Positions 1 through 9,066 of a stretch of DNA of 64,000 nt are shown here, one piece after another. The stretch covers positions 35,904-99,903 of the forward strand of contig NZ_MUYM01000081.1 in assembly GCF_002150765.1 (NCBI RefSeq). Direction: 5' to 3'. A program made the translations under genes and the position numbers. This DNA comes from Lentzea kentuckyensis (lineage in GTDB: Bacteria; Actinomycetota; Actinomycetes; Mycobacteriales; Pseudonocardiaceae). The stretch's first letter is position 1; every line of letters begins with the position of its first letter. The notes under the pieces are model-generated. The model saw nothing but the letters and a program-made list of their open reading frames with translations. It was not told the origin of the DNA and did not search any database.

Positions 1-812
1 GCCCTCGACTCCTCCGAATCCAAACTGGACTCGCTCAGCGCACGTACGGTCGTTGCGTAGCCATCTAGCGAGGCCTCGTCCTCGATGAACGCAGTGGAGT
101 TCTCGCACTCCACGCACACAACGGGTTCGTACTTCGCGAAGGTCAAGCGGGTGAACGGCATGTCCATGCCGACGTGCGCGCCGATCTTCGTCGGCATGAT
201 CCGGATGACGATGTTCGAACGGACCGCCCTGCGCAACAGGTGGTGAAGTTGCTCCCGGCGCACGTCAGGTCCACCAACAGGCAGGGACAGCGCTAGTTCG
301 TGGATGTAGAACGTGCAGGTCAGTTGACTGCGGCGTAGCTGTTCCTGCATCTTCAGCCGCACCCCGACACGCGCTTCCACTTCGTCCGCTGGAATGTTGG
401 GCGAAGCTGACATCGCCGCACGCATGTACGCAGGTGTCTGCAGCATTTCCGGCAACGCAAGCCCTCGCCAGCTGACCAACGTCTTGGCCGCGGCGATGTT
501 CTCCAAGAGGGTGCGGTGGTAAACCGGCGGACAAGTTCCGTGCACTTGCAACCAGCTCTTGACGTGCGCCACCGGGAGCAGTGACAGGAGGTGGTTACAT
601 TCAGCGGGCTCCACCCCGCAGATGCCCAGCAACAGGCCCAGCTCGACAGCACTGGTGCCACCCTTGCCGTTGAGCAGCCCCGAAAGCTTGGCCGGGTCCC
701 AGTCGAGCCGCTCGGCGAGCGCAAGTGAGGAGCTGAAGTCTGTGCGTGCGATGGCCGTTCGAAGCCCATTGCCGAGCTCACGGCCTCGTACAGTGGAAAA
801 TCGTTTCGGCAT
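1..812 (-). CDS. XRE-family regulator with DUF5753 domain (C-terminus cut by window edge)
   Basis: The reverse strand reads MPKRFSTVRGRELGNGLRTA from an ATG at 812 and stays open to the window start, giving about 270 residues. An N-terminal helix-turn-helix (about residues 10-65) is followed by a region with the features of DUF5753: a WRGLALPEMLQTP-like segment, then EARV..R...Q..L. DUF5753 is an actinobacterial domain usually downstream of an XRE helix-turn-helix. The usual family length is about 280 residues, so only the last few residues are missing. A GGGAA-like ribosome site precedes the ATG. Proteins of this family are often next to small DUF397 partners; none is visible here. Regulation target unknown. 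Confidence 0.85.
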   Translation of the reverse strand, partial: MPKRFSTVRGRELGNGLRTAIARTDFSSSLALAERLDWDPAKLSGLLNGKGGTSAVELGLLLGICGVEPAECNHLLSLLPVAHVKSWLQVHGTCPPVYHRTLLENIAAAKTLVSWRGLALPEMLQTPAYMRAAMSASPNIPADEVEARVGVRLKMQEQLRRSQLTCTFYIHELALSLPVGGPDVRREQLHHLLRRAVRSNIVIRIMPTKIGAHVGMDMPFTRLTFAKYEPVVCVECENSTAFIEDEASLDGYATTVRALSESSLDSEESR

Positions 813-1038
813 CGCGCGCGCCTTTTCCCTGCTGTAGCTGAAGGTCTGTCCTGCCAGACAGCAACAGCCAACCTCGCCTGCACCGGTTCGCACCAGCTCG
901 CGAATCTCGCATCGATCTGGCGGAGTTCTCACATCCGTAGGCCTTTACCTGCAAAGACGCTCTGATGGACGAAGCTTCCACGATCGGGTGATCGCCCCGA
1001 TTCAATGCGCAGCGGGCGAGCTGGCTAGGGTGCCGCGG

Positions 1039-1545
1039 GTGACCACATCGGAGTCTGCGGACAAGGTGCTGCCTGTCGAGCAGTACGTGGCTGGCTTGGC
1101 CCGCAAGCGCATGGCCGCCGGAGTGCTGTTTCGCGACAGGGCGGGCAGGGTGCTGTTGCTCGAGCCGTCTTACAAGCCGAACTGGGAGATTCCCGGTGGC
1201 GCAGTGGAAGCGGACGAGTCACCGTGGGCGACAGCGACTCGTGAGCTCGCTGAGGAGTTGGGGTGGGAACGGCCGCTAGGTCGACTGCTCGTGGTGGACT
1301 ACGTGCGGCCACAAGACTCCCGTCCTGAGGGTGTCGTGTTCGTCTTCGACGGCGGTGTGCTCGACGAGACCGATCTGGTCGGCATGGTGTTCACGGATGG
1401 CGAGATCCTCTCCGCGAGCTTCCGAAGCTTGGACGAAGCCCGGAGCAAGGTGAAGCCGCTGCTGGCTGACCGTCTGGCAGTCGCCGTGCAGGCTGCCGAG
1501 CAAGGCGCCACCGCGTTGTGCGAACAGGGACAGCGCGTCGCGTAG
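1039..1545 (+). CDS. Nudix hydrolase
   Basis: A complete Nudix box is present: GGAVEADE followed by RELAEELGW, matching Gx5Ex7REUxEExGU at about residues 54-76. Nudix enzymes cleave nucleoside diphosphates linked to another group, using Mg2+ held by the box glutamates; the substrate cannot be read from the sequence. The open frame extends to a GTG at 988. I prefer the GTG at 1039 because an AGGG sits eight bases upstream and the earlier stretch has no family-like sequence. The gene stands alone between the divergent regulator and a convergent gene. Confidence 0.85.
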   Translation: MTTSESADKVLPVEQYVAGLARKRMAAGVLFRDRAGRVLLLEPSYKPNWEIPGGAVEADESPWATATRELAEELGWERPLGRLLVVDYVRPQDSRPEGVVFVFDGGVLDETDLVGMVFTDGEILSASFRSLDEARSKVKPLLADRLAVAVQAAEQGATALCEQGQRVA

Positions 1546-1571
1546 CCCGGTTTACTGCCGTACCACCCCGG

Positions 1572-2819
1572 TTAGCCGGTCAGCGCGACCGAGTTCAGTT
1601 GGTCCCGTGGCGCCGGAACAGCGGTGATGCCACCAGCGGTGTCCTTAGTGGCCGTGTGTTGCTTGCCCGCTGTCCGGTAGAGGCTGTCGTGGATGCCGTC
1701 GGCGAACAGCAGTCCACTCAGGTCCCGGCGGGTTTTGGCGGTCTGGCAGTCGGCGCGGAACCCGGACGCGCCAAGCAACAGCGCGAGTTCCGCGGTGGCG
1801 GAGTTGGCGGTGTCGATGCCATGAGCTTTCGTCGCCGCACCCCACAGTTCCGCGTCAGCGTGTCCGCCTTCAGCCAGCTGGGACGCCATGACGGCGCCCA
1901 ATAGCGCGGTCGCGAGCTGGACGTGCGTGCGGCCGAGAGTGATCAGCGCTGAGTCACGCAGTCGGTGCACGTCGCCGATGGTTTTCCGCTCGGAAAGCCG
2001 GGCGGTCACTGTGTCGAAGACTGCGGCCGCGCCTCCGAGCGCGGTGGCGGTGACCAGCGGTCGATACTCGGCGAAGTGCTCGCGGAGCAGCCCCATCCCT
2101 TGCCCGTGCAGAACCTCCTCTGGCTGCACCTTCACCGCGTCGAGGTCCAGGACGCCCCACGTCCAGCCGGCCAGCCCGGTCGGCGGAATCGGCTGACGGA
2201 CCATGCCCGGTTCGCTCGCGTCGACTGCGGCGGCGACGAGCTGGCCATCCGGGGCTCGGAAGAACAGCACGAACACCGCGGCTTCGGTCAGGCGGCTGAT
2301 CCAGGTCTTCCGGCCAGTTACCGTCCACGTTCCGTCCGATCCGGCGACGGCGCAGGTCCTGGTTTCCGCCGGACGGGATCCGCCATGGGGCTCGGTGACC
2401 GCGATCCCGGCCAGGTCGCCCGCCAGCAGCCGCGGGATCCACCGGCGCTTGGTCTGCGGACTGCCGTGGCGGGCGATGAGCCTGCCGTGGCCGAGTCCAG
2501 TGGTGTCACGCAGGTCGATATCGCAGTAGCCGCACATGAACTGCGTCAGCACCCGAAACACGTCCGGTTCCCCGGTCGTGTCGACGTGGCGGGCGAGGTC
2601 CTGCCGAATCATCCGCAGACGGCCGCTCCTCTCCGTGCCCGCAGGGAGGTCCGGTCCCACCGGATAGCGCCTCAGGGCTCGGTCCAACCTCTCCGCGACA
2701 CTCGTGAGCCGGGTCCAGTCGATCCTGCCGCCGGGGTCGAGGACAGGCTGCAGCGGCTGCAGCCAGGTCTTGATCGCCTCGGTCGCTGCGGGTGCACCGT
2801 CAGGCATGGCCGGTTTCAC
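1572..2819 (-). CDS. Acyl-CoA dehydrogenase-like flavoprotein
   Basis: The 415-residue protein has the acyl-CoA dehydrogenase fold signatures. These are an N-terminal helical region, a central beta-barrel with GIAVTEPHGGSRP (the FAD-contacting TEP motif) and WTVTGRKTWIS, and a C-terminal helical domain. The family normally oxidises acyl thioesters with FAD. Its GTG start overlaps the stop of the acyltransferase gene (GTGA at 2816-2819), so the two are probably translationally coupled. This choice removes 32 residues of an in-frame extension that lies inside the upstream gene. I did not identify a clear catalytic glutamate, so the exact reaction is open. The pairing suggests a small biosynthetic or acyl-modifying unit. 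Confidence 0.8.
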   Translation of the reverse strand: MKPAMPDGAPAATEAIKTWLQPLQPVLDPGGRIDWTRLTSVAERLDRALRRYPVGPDLPAGTERSGRLRMIRQDLARHVDTTGEPDVFRVLTQFMCGYCDIDLRDTTGLGHGRLIARHGSPQTKRRWIPRLLAGDLAGIAVTEPHGGSRPAETRTCAVAGSDGTWTVTGRKTWISRLTEAAVFVLFFRAPDGQLVAAAVDASEPGMVRQPIPPTGLAGWTWGVLDLDAVKVQPEEVLHGQGMGLLREHFAEYRPLVTATALGGAAAVFDTVTARLSERKTIGDVHRLRDSALITLGRTHVQLATALLGAVMASQLAEGGHADAELWGAATKAHGIDTANSATAELALLLGASGFRADCQTAKTRRDLSGLLFADGIHDSLYRTAGKQHTATKDTAGGITAVPAPRDQLNSVALTG

Positions 2820-3619
2820 CGGACCTCTCCCTGCACGCGGGCCGGACGGCCATAGGCCAGCACTCCCGGTGGGACATCGCGAGTGACCAAGGAGCCGGCC
2901 CCGACCAGTGCGCACTCACCGATCACCACACCTGCCAGCACGACGCAGCCGCTGCCGACCTTGGCCCCGGTGTCAAACCTCGGTGCAGCGAGTGTGGGCT
3001 CACGGTCCGGATCACGCCAGGTCAGCGTCCTGTCGTTGATCGTGCGGACGCCGGCGCCCAGGAACACCCGATCAGCTAGCACGGTCGAACTGGTGATGTG
3101 CGAGCCAGGTGAGCAGCGCACGTCGCGGCCGATGCGGGTCTCGCGTTCCACGGTGAGGTGGTGACCGAGTTGCGTCTCCGTGCCGACCTGCACCGCTGTG
3201 CGGAGCAGCGTGTGGTGCCCGACCAGTGTGTTCACGCCGATTCCGACCTCGGCATAGACAACCGCGCCCGAGCGAACAGTCCCTCCTGCGCCGATCACTG
3301 TGCCGCCACCGACACCAGGACGGATCTTCCCGACGGCGTAGCCGAGTTCGGGCTTTCCGATGACGGTGTGCTCCTCAACGCGAGCCTGCTCGCCGATGGT
3401 CGTGCCGCCGTGAACCACGGCGAACGGCTCGATCACCGCACCAGAGCGGATCACGACCGGACGCGGCGTGCCCAGCTCATCAACCGGAATGAACATCGCG
3501 TATCGGCTGATCACGACGTTGCTGTCCGCGTGCAACAGGCCTGCGCGGTCGAGCTCACAAACAGTCATCTCCCGACCAACGGCAGAGAAGTTCGGCTCCG
3601 ACGTTATTGGGGTGCTCAT
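2816..3619 (-). CDS. Left-handed beta-helix (hexapeptide repeat) acyltransferase
   Basis: The protein (267 residues) is made largely of hexapeptide repeats, seen as repeated V/I-x-x-G steps such as VIGAGGTVRSGAVV, IGVNTLVG, LGAGVRTIND and VGSGCVVLAGVVIGECALVGAGSLVTRDV. It ends with the usual GVLAYGRPAR tail of WbbJ/NeuD-like acyltransferases. Such enzymes form trimers and transfer acetyl or other acyl groups from acyl-CoA to a sugar or amine. The ATG at 3619 is chosen because GGAGGAGGGACG lies just upstream; the frame stays open a further 99 codons, which I reject. The gene is first in a two-gene operon with the acyl-CoA dehydrogenase-like gene and is divergent from the XRE-TPR gene. Confidence 0.85.
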   Translation of the reverse strand: MSTPITSEPNFSAVGREMTVCELDRAGLLHADSNVVISRYAMFIPVDELGTPRPVVIRSGAVIEPFAVVHGGTTIGEQARVEEHTVIGKPELGYAVGKIRPGVGGGTVIGAGGTVRSGAVVYAEVGIGVNTLVGHHTLLRTAVQVGTETQLGHHLTVERETRIGRDVRCSPGSHITSSTVLADRVFLGAGVRTINDRTLTWRDPDREPTLAAPRFDTGAKVGSGCVVLAGVVIGECALVGAGSLVTRDVPPGVLAYGRPARVQGEVR

Positions 3620-3809
3620 CGTCGTCCCTCCTCCTGCGGCAGGACGGTGGGCTGCCGCGGCAGCACCCAGAACACGACCTACGCCACCTCTCTGACCAGC
3701 GAAGTTGCTGGACCCGGTGCGCCGTTTGCAGGGTGTGCAAATCAGCTGGCACGCACCGTGATCGTTTGGATACGCTGAAACACCCTGCTCTGAGTGAGGA
3801 GTGCAGGCG

Positions 3810-5177
3810 ATGGATCCGACTCGCGCGATCTGGGACTCCCAGGAGGTCCGAGTCGCTGTCGATTCCGGTGATCTCGGCGCGATAGTGCGTGCCGTCCGTC
3901 GCGCCACCCCGCTCACGCTGGCCGATCTCGCGGAGAAGTGCGGCTACTCCATTTCCACGCTGTCGCGGATGGAGCGTGGCAAGCAGCCACTGCGTGACGT
4001 TCAGGTCCTGCGGTGCCTCGCCAAGGCGCTGCAGATCCCGCCGCACCTGCTCGGTCTCACCGACACACGATCACGGTCCGTGCACGCGCCGCGTCCCGTC
4101 GCTAGGGTCAACGTCATCCTGGCGCCGGACGAGGAGACCGATCCCATGCGTCGTCGCACGCTGCTCGCGGGACTGACCAGTCTGGCCGGCACCGCGGTAC
4201 TCGGTGCCGGAACTCCGTCCTGGGCCAAGAACGACCCGGTGGACGCGCTTGAGCGCGCGCTGCTCGCTCCACCCTCAACGGGCGCCATCCCTGTGGAGGT
4301 CGCCGAACTGCGGAGACAGGTAGCCGAGGTGCGCTCGGTGTTCCAGCTCGGCCACTACACCGAATCCGCCTCCAGGCTGCCCGCCGTCTTGTCGACCGCG
4401 ATGGCCACCCGCGCGGAAGCAGAGAATCCCGCCGACGCGAACAGTCTGATGGCCGACCTGTACACGCTCGCATCCGAGCTCATGGTCAAACTCAACCGCA
4501 CGCAGTCCGCACTGATCACAGCAGACCGCGCGGTGCAAACGGCCCACGACACGGACGACATCCTCACCCAAGCCGCCGCACATCGCGCGTGGGCGATCGT
4601 GCTACGTCGTACCGGGCACGCCGACGCCGCACAGAGCCTGATCTCCGACTCCATCGAGAGCTTGCAGCCTGATCTGCACCGCGGCCCAGAGCACCTGTCG
4701 GTGTACGGATCTCTGCTGTCCACCGCTGCCTACACCGCAGCCGTCGACGGTGACCGCGACACCGCCCTCGCCCTGACAGCAGAAGCAGTCGAGGCGGCCG
4801 CCAGGCTCGGCTCAGACGGCAATCACCGGTTCACCGCCTTCGGCCCCACCGGCGTTGGCTTGTACCGGATCAGCGTCGCCCGAGCCCTCGGCGACTACGG
4901 CGCCGCGATCGAAGCCGCAAGGCGGATCAACCCGGCCGCTATCCCGGTGGCCGAACGACGTGCTCGCTACTGGTCCGACATCGCCCACGCCTTCCACGAG
5001 TGGAACAAACCCGAGCATTCCCTCCGCGCGCTGCTGGCTGCCGAACAGGCCTCCCCTGACGAAGTCCGATACCGCAAGCCGATCCAGCAGATCACCATCA
5101 GCCTGCTGCGACATCCGACAGCGCGCGCTCTGCCAGGCTTGGAGGCCTTCGCTGCCCGTACAGGCGCGGTCGCGTAG
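3810..5177 (+). CDS. XRE-family regulator with TPR region and an internal Tat-like signal
   Basis: An N-terminal helix-turn-helix is clear (LTLADLAEKCGYSISTLSRMERG, about residues 35-57). The remainder (from about residue 140) is alpha-helical with TPR-like repeats (ASRLPAVLSTAMATRAE, AAHRAWAIVLRRTGHADAA). The ATG at 3810 has GAGGAG at 3796-3801; the GTG at 3801 would sit on that site. Residues 113-140 read MRRRTLLAGLTSLAGTAVLG then GAGTPSWA, a twin-arginine-like signal ending in a possible signal-peptidase site. The Met at 4146 has its own GAGGAG at 4131-4136. The family is common in Streptomyces and relatives. Whether the internal start is used is inference. Confidence 0.85.
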   Translation: MDPTRAIWDSQEVRVAVDSGDLGAIVRAVRRATPLTLADLAEKCGYSISTLSRMERGKQPLRDVQVLRCLAKALQIPPHLLGLTDTRSRSVHAPRPVARVNVILAPDEETDPMRRRTLLAGLTSLAGTAVLGAGTPSWAKNDPVDALERALLAPPSTGAIPVEVAELRRQVAEVRSVFQLGHYTESASRLPAVLSTAMATRAEAENPADANSLMADLYTLASELMVKLNRTQSALITADRAVQTAHDTDDILTQAAAHRAWAIVLRRTGHADAAQSLISDSIESLQPDLHRGPEHLSVYGSLLSTAAYTAAVDGDRDTALALTAEAVEAAARLGSDGNHRFTAFGPTGVGLYRISVARALGDYGAAIEAARRINPAAIPVAERRARYWSDIAHAFHEWNKPEHSLRALLAAEQASPDEVRYRKPIQQITISLLRHPTARALPGLEAFAARTGAVA

Positions 5178-5222
5178 ACGCCCAACTGGGCGGAGCGCTC
5201 GCTCAGCTCATCCCGATGGCGT

Positions 5223-5876
5223 ATGAGTAATTGCATGGTCACTGCTGTCGTCTTCGACGTCGGAGAAACGCTGTTGGACGATTCGCGCGAGTGGGGTGCG
5301 TGGGCCGACTGGATCGGCGTACCGCGACACACGTTCTCGACAGTTCTTGGCGCGGTAACAGTCTCTGGAAGAGACAACGCGGAGACCTTCCAGTACTTCC
5401 GGCCAGGCTTCGACGTCGCGCACGAACGGCAGTTGCGCGAAGACGCCGGGCTGGGCGAACAGATCGACGAGCAGGACCTCTACCCCGATGTCCGGTCAAG
5501 CCTCGCCGCGCTGCGCGGCCTTGGACTCAAGGTTGGGGTTGCCGGCAACCAGACCACCCGTGCAGGCGAGCTGCTGCGGGCTCTTGCCCTGCCGGCAGAC
5601 TTCGTCTCGACGTCCGGGGAATGGGGCGTTGCCAAGCCATCGAACGCCTTCTTCGATCGCGTTGTCGAAGCTGCTGCTGCGCCCGCGGAGCAGATCGTGT
5701 ACGTGGGAGATCATCGGGACAACGACGTCGTGGCCGCGAAGGCGGTGGGACTGCGCACGGCGCTGATCCGCCGCGGTCCTTGGGGATACCTCTGGGCCAA
5801 CGATCCGTTGGTGGAACGGGATGCCGATTGGGTCATCGACTCACTCGACGAGCTTCCTGCGCTGCTCGCTGACTAG
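5223..5876 (+). CDS. HAD-family hydrolase
   Basis: The 217-residue protein shows the HAD motifs. Motif I is VVFDVGETLLD near residue 10; the second acidic position is replaced by Gly-Glu, as in many DVGxT haloacid-dehalogenase relatives. The motif III lysine lies in WGVAKPSNAFF and motif IV is VYVGDHRDNDVVAA. It is expected to be a cytosolic phosphatase or related hydrolase; the substrate is not readable. The ATG at 5223 gives MSNCMVTAVVFD; the second ATG at 5235 is an equally good start since most relatives begin one to four residues before the first beta strand. It lies between two XRE-TPR regulators and is convergent with the second (five bases between stops). Confidence 0.85.
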   Translation: MSNCMVTAVVFDVGETLLDDSREWGAWADWIGVPRHTFSTVLGAVTVSGRDNAETFQYFRPGFDVAHERQLREDAGLGEQIDEQDLYPDVRSSLAALRGLGLKVGVAGNQTTRAGELLRALALPADFVSTSGEWGVAKPSNAFFDRVVEAAAAPAEQIVYVGDHRDNDVVAAKAVGLRTALIRRGPWGYLWANDPLVERDADWVIDSLDELPALLAD

Positions 5877-5881
5877 ACCCG

Positions 5882-7162
5882 TCAGATCGCCCGTGCTCCA
5901 GCCCAAGCTGCGAGCCCAACCACCCTGCTGTTTCCAGGACGGTGCTGGAGCAGCGAAGCGAGCGTGCTCTTGACCTGAGGATGTTCTCGCGTGTGTTGAG
6001 GAGCTGCGTCGCGCGCCATCTCGATGCAGACATAGGCCTCTTCATGGTGGCCCAGCTCGTGCTGCGCGTTACTCAGCTCGATGTAGTAGTGCGAACGGCG
6101 CTCCGCGGGCAACTCCCCCGACGGATGCCATGTCGCTGCCCGCTCGATGCCAGCCGGGTCGCGCAGCTCGGTGGCCACCGCGAGTTCGTGGATGCGAATC
6201 GACTGCGGGCCAAAGGCAGTGCCGCGGTAGACGCCTTCAGGAACCCTCTTGGCCGCCTCGTTGGCCTCACTCAGATGGTCTCGGGCCGCGCGAGGATCGC
6301 CGATCCGCCCGGCCACCACTGCGGCTCGCATGTGAAGGGATCCATAGGCGGCAGCAACGTGTTCATCGTCCAGATTGGACAAAGACGACTCACTGGCGGC
6401 CTTGACGAGTGCTCGACCAGCAGTGCTCAGATCACCGCTGGCGAAGAACGTCTCGGTGCGGACGTACTCGGCGGCTGCCACGAGCAGCGGGTCATTCGCC
6501 TGAGCCGCGGACTGCCGCATGAGATCGATGAGGCGGGCTGAGAGATCAAGGTATCCGAACTTGAACGCTATCCCGTCCGCAGCGCGAAGTGCGAGAGCAC
6601 GAAGCAACGCGACCTGTTGCTGCTGCAGGCCTTCCATAGCGAGCTGCCCTGCACGCGCCAGCTCTGCGAGGAGGTCCGGCAGGGCGTCGGCAAGAGCGCC
6701 GTACCTGGCTTCAAGACGGTGCTCGTTGACGCGAGCCACGTCTGCGCTGATCTCAACGAGCGTACGAGTGGGCCCATCATCAGGAAGATCGAATGCATCG
6801 AGTGCCCGCCGCACAAGCGGGATGACTCCGTGCACCCGGTCAAGGCTGTGTCCGATCTGGATGGACCCACGAGGATCACGTCGAGGCTGGCCTGATCGAC
6901 TTCCGATCGACCGCATCTCGACACACTCGTCCGCCACTGTGAGCAACGACTTCTGCGGATGGAGAAGCTCCAGCAACTCACGGAGACTTGTGAGTTCGAG
7001 CGCTCGCACGAGCCGTCGCTGCGTTGGCGGTTCAGGAGTCGCCTCGCCACGTTCCCATCGCCCGACAGTTCCGGTGGTGACGCCAAGGTGCAGAGCAAGC
7101 CGCTCCTGTGAGAAACCCACAACCTTGCGGCGCTTCGCGAACGCCTCCCTCGGCGTGGCCAT
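5882..7162 (-). CDS. XRE-family regulator with TPR-like region
   Basis: The 426-residue protein begins MATPREAFAKRRKVVGFSQE. A helix-turn-helix follows (SQERLALHLGVTTGTVGRWERG, residues 18-39). From about residue 110 it is a long helical region with TPR-like repeats (AAEYVRTETFFASGDLSTAGRALV, AYGSLHMRAAVVAGRIGDPRAARDHL, HYYIELSNAQHELGHHEEA). It has the same architecture as the protein at 3810-5177 but no internal Tat-like signal. GGGGGA lies before the ATG at 7162. The 260 bp between this start and 7423 hold both promoters; no palindrome stood out. Confidence 0.85.
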   Translation of the reverse strand: MATPREAFAKRRKVVGFSQERLALHLGVTTGTVGRWERGEATPEPPTQRRLVRALELTSLRELLELLHPQKSLLTVADECVEMRSIGSRSGQPRRDPRGSIQIGHSLDRVHGVIPLVRRALDAFDLPDDGPTRTLVEISADVARVNEHRLEARYGALADALPDLLAELARAGQLAMEGLQQQQVALLRALALRAADGIAFKFGYLDLSARLIDLMRQSAAQANDPLLVAAAEYVRTETFFASGDLSTAGRALVKAASESSLSNLDDEHVAAAYGSLHMRAAVVAGRIGDPRAARDHLSEANEAAKRVPEGVYRGTAFGPQSIRIHELAVATELRDPAGIERAATWHPSGELPAERRSHYYIELSNAQHELGHHEEAYVCIEMARDAAPQHTREHPQVKSTLASLLQHRPGNSRVVGLAAWAGARAI

Positions 7163-7422
7163 CGATCCCCCTGATGTGAATGCGCATAGTTCACCACGAG
7201 CCTAGCTTGGAAGGTGCACAAAACAGCGGATCAGTCCAAAGATGTCCAGCTTCACCCAATCGGGGCATCCGCACGTTTGTGCAGGTAGAGGCGCCAGATG
7301 ATAGATCCCTGCTAGATCGCCGGCAGATTCGTGGGCTGGATTCTCAGCGGCGCGGCAATTTGAGTGGATCACTACCGACATCGCGCGCAGATCGCGCATA
7401 CGTCCGCGGGAAGTGATCGGGC

Positions 7423-7728
7423 ATGACTCGCAGCTACAAATGGCAACCGCATGACGGGGCGCGCCACGCGCTACCGAGTTCACTCGCCGAAGGCGACCCG
7501 GGAAGCACGTTGTGCGGCACCGAGGTCACCACCAAGTCCGACAAGTGGCCAGAATCCGAACGTTGCTGGCCGATGTGCAGGGCGTGTGACCTCGCCTGGC
7601 GCGAGGAGGAGCAGATCCTGCCATGGCCTCGCGAGGGCATGCAGCCCGTGACTGAATCCGCGCAGATCAAGGAAGTGATCACTCCCCTCACGAGCCGCTC
7701 CTACGAGGACGCCCTCCGTGGAGCGTGA
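7423..7728 (+). CDS. Small zinc-ribbon-like actinobacterial protein
   Basis: The 101-residue protein MTRSYKWQPHDGARHALPSS contains four cysteines (LCGTEV, CWPMCRACDLAW) and a histidine near the N-terminus, giving a plausible CxxC-type zinc site. Small proteins with this WQP...RHALP...CG...CWPTC..CD..W pattern are common in Pseudonocardiales and are annotated as zinc-finger or hypothetical proteins. It is the first gene of a same-strand run (7423-8979), overlapping the next gene by 11 bases. Function unknown. Confidence 0.7.
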   Translation: MTRSYKWQPHDGARHALPSSLAEGDPGSTLCGTEVTTKSDKWPESERCWPMCRACDLAWREEEQILPWPREGMQPVTESAQIKEVITPLTSRSYEDALRGA

Positions 7729-8302
7729 TCGCGAACCAGCCGACATCGGATACGTCCCGTGCGGTGTCGAGCAGATCGCTCAAGATGAGGCTCGACTTCG
7801 GCAAGACCCAGACAGCAGACTCGGAGCCTCCTGGGGCCTGCGCGCACTCGGTCACCACCTGCAGTCGGAACCCGAACTGGTCGAACGCACGCTCCAGTCT
7901 GTCGTCACCCACGCGGACCCGCGGATTGCTGTCTCCGCAGCGAGCATCTTGGCAAGGGTCCTGCTCGACGGCGTCCCACAGGATCAACTCGTCTCGCCCA
8001 TCGCGTTCCCGATCACGTTCGCCATCCCGGAGGACGTGGACGCCGACGATCGCGCAGCGTGGTACGAGAACGTCAAGGTCGCGTCCGCCTTCGTGTCCGC
8101 ACACGCGGCACGGGATGCGGTTGCGATCCAGCGCGCTGCATCGCTCCTGGGCGGCGCTGGCGCGTTCGAAGTGCTGGTCGTTCTGGTCGACTCGGCGGCG
8201 CGGAAGCTGGAGCGCCATGCTGCTTGGTTCGGTGAGGCGTTGCGTTCCGCGGAGCTCCCGCACGAGGCTGCGCCAAGTCTCGAGGACACGGATAGATCGT
8301 GA
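7718..8302 (+). CDS. Hypothetical alpha-helical protein
   Basis: Begins with GTG inside the end of the zinc-ribbon gene and ends in a GTGA overlap with the next regulator. This double overlap is the main reason for choosing this frame over the one starting at 7725. The 194 residues are rich in Ala, Leu and Glu and look helical, possibly HEAT-like (GASWGLRALGHHLQSEPELV, ADPRIAVSAASILARVLL). No catalytic or binding motif is visible. I do not recognise the family. Confidence 0.65.
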   Translation: MERDREPADIGYVPCGVEQIAQDEARLRQDPDSRLGASWGLRALGHHLQSEPELVERTLQSVVTHADPRIAVSAASILARVLLDGVPQDQLVSPIAFPITFAIPEDVDADDRAAWYENVKVASAFVSAHAARDAVAIQRAASLLGGAGAFEVLVVLVDSAARKLERHAAWFGEALRSAELPHEAAPSLEDTDRS

Positions 8303-8979
8303 AGTTGGTCGACAAGGTCTCCAAGGACCGCCGACTGTCCTGGAACCGCAAAGGCGGATTGGTGTTGACCGCGTTCCTCGAACGCGTAGGCCTTGAGCTC
8401 ACGGCAGTGCGACTCCGCGAGCTGACCAGGCTCTCAAACGCGGATCTGGCCAACCAGTTACAGCGCTTCATCAAGGGCGGCGTGCTGACCCGCCGGACTG
8501 ACCTCGAGGCGTTTCCGGCAGAGGACTACTTCCTGCTGCCACAGGAAATGCGCGTTCGCGCGCGGACCACACTGCAGTTGGCCGACGATGCCGAACTGAG
8601 GGAACTCACAGAGGAACGCGGCCTCGACATCGAAGCTGCCTTCGGCCGGTTCTCGACCCGGCAGCCTTACAAAGTGGCTCTCGGCAAGGCGCTGCGCGAC
8701 GTGCGCAACGACCTCACTTGGAGCCTCACAGACGTGGCAACCGTTGCGCCGGTACAGGTATCGGTGGCAACCCTGTCCAACTACGAATGTGGCGTCACCC
8801 TTCCAACGCCGATCATGGTCGCCCAGCTGGCCCGCCTCTACGGGGTGAACGCGGTCGATCTGATCGTGCACGCCGCGTGCCACTCAAAGACCGACAAGAG
8901 GGTGCAACAGCTGAAGATCGCCGACCCGACGTTCCGCGCGGTACTCACGCACCTGTACGCCGCTCATGATCAGCAATAG
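8299..8979 (+). CDS. Transcriptional regulator with C-terminal XRE helix-turn-helix
   Basis: The 226-residue protein has a C-terminal XRE-like domain: ALGKALRDVRNDLTWSLTDV followed by VSVATLSNYECGVTLPTPIMVAQLARLYGV, about residues 125-185. Its N-terminal 60 residues resemble a winged-helix (LSNADLANQLQRFIKGGVLTRR), so it may carry two DNA-binding modules. Its GTG start overlaps the previous stop (GTGA). It ends 87 bases before the AbrB-like/recombinase pair and could regulate that module; this is inference from position only. Confidence 0.75.
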   Translation: MKLVDKVSKDRRLSWNRKGGLVLTAFLERVGLELTAVRLRELTRLSNADLANQLQRFIKGGVLTRRTDLEAFPAEDYFLLPQEMRVRARTTLQLADDAELRELTEERGLDIEAAFGRFSTRQPYKVALGKALRDVRNDLTWSLTDVATVAPVQVSVATLSNYECGVTLPTPIMVAQLARLYGVNAVDLIVHAACHSKTDKRVQQLKIADPTFRAVLTHLYAAHDQQ

Positions 8980-9066
8980 TGGCGGCTCACTCAACGACTC
9001 CCCAGCGTTGCACGTCTTAAGCCAGTTCGCTGGGCATCCACACATACGCGCGGTTGCATAAAGCTC

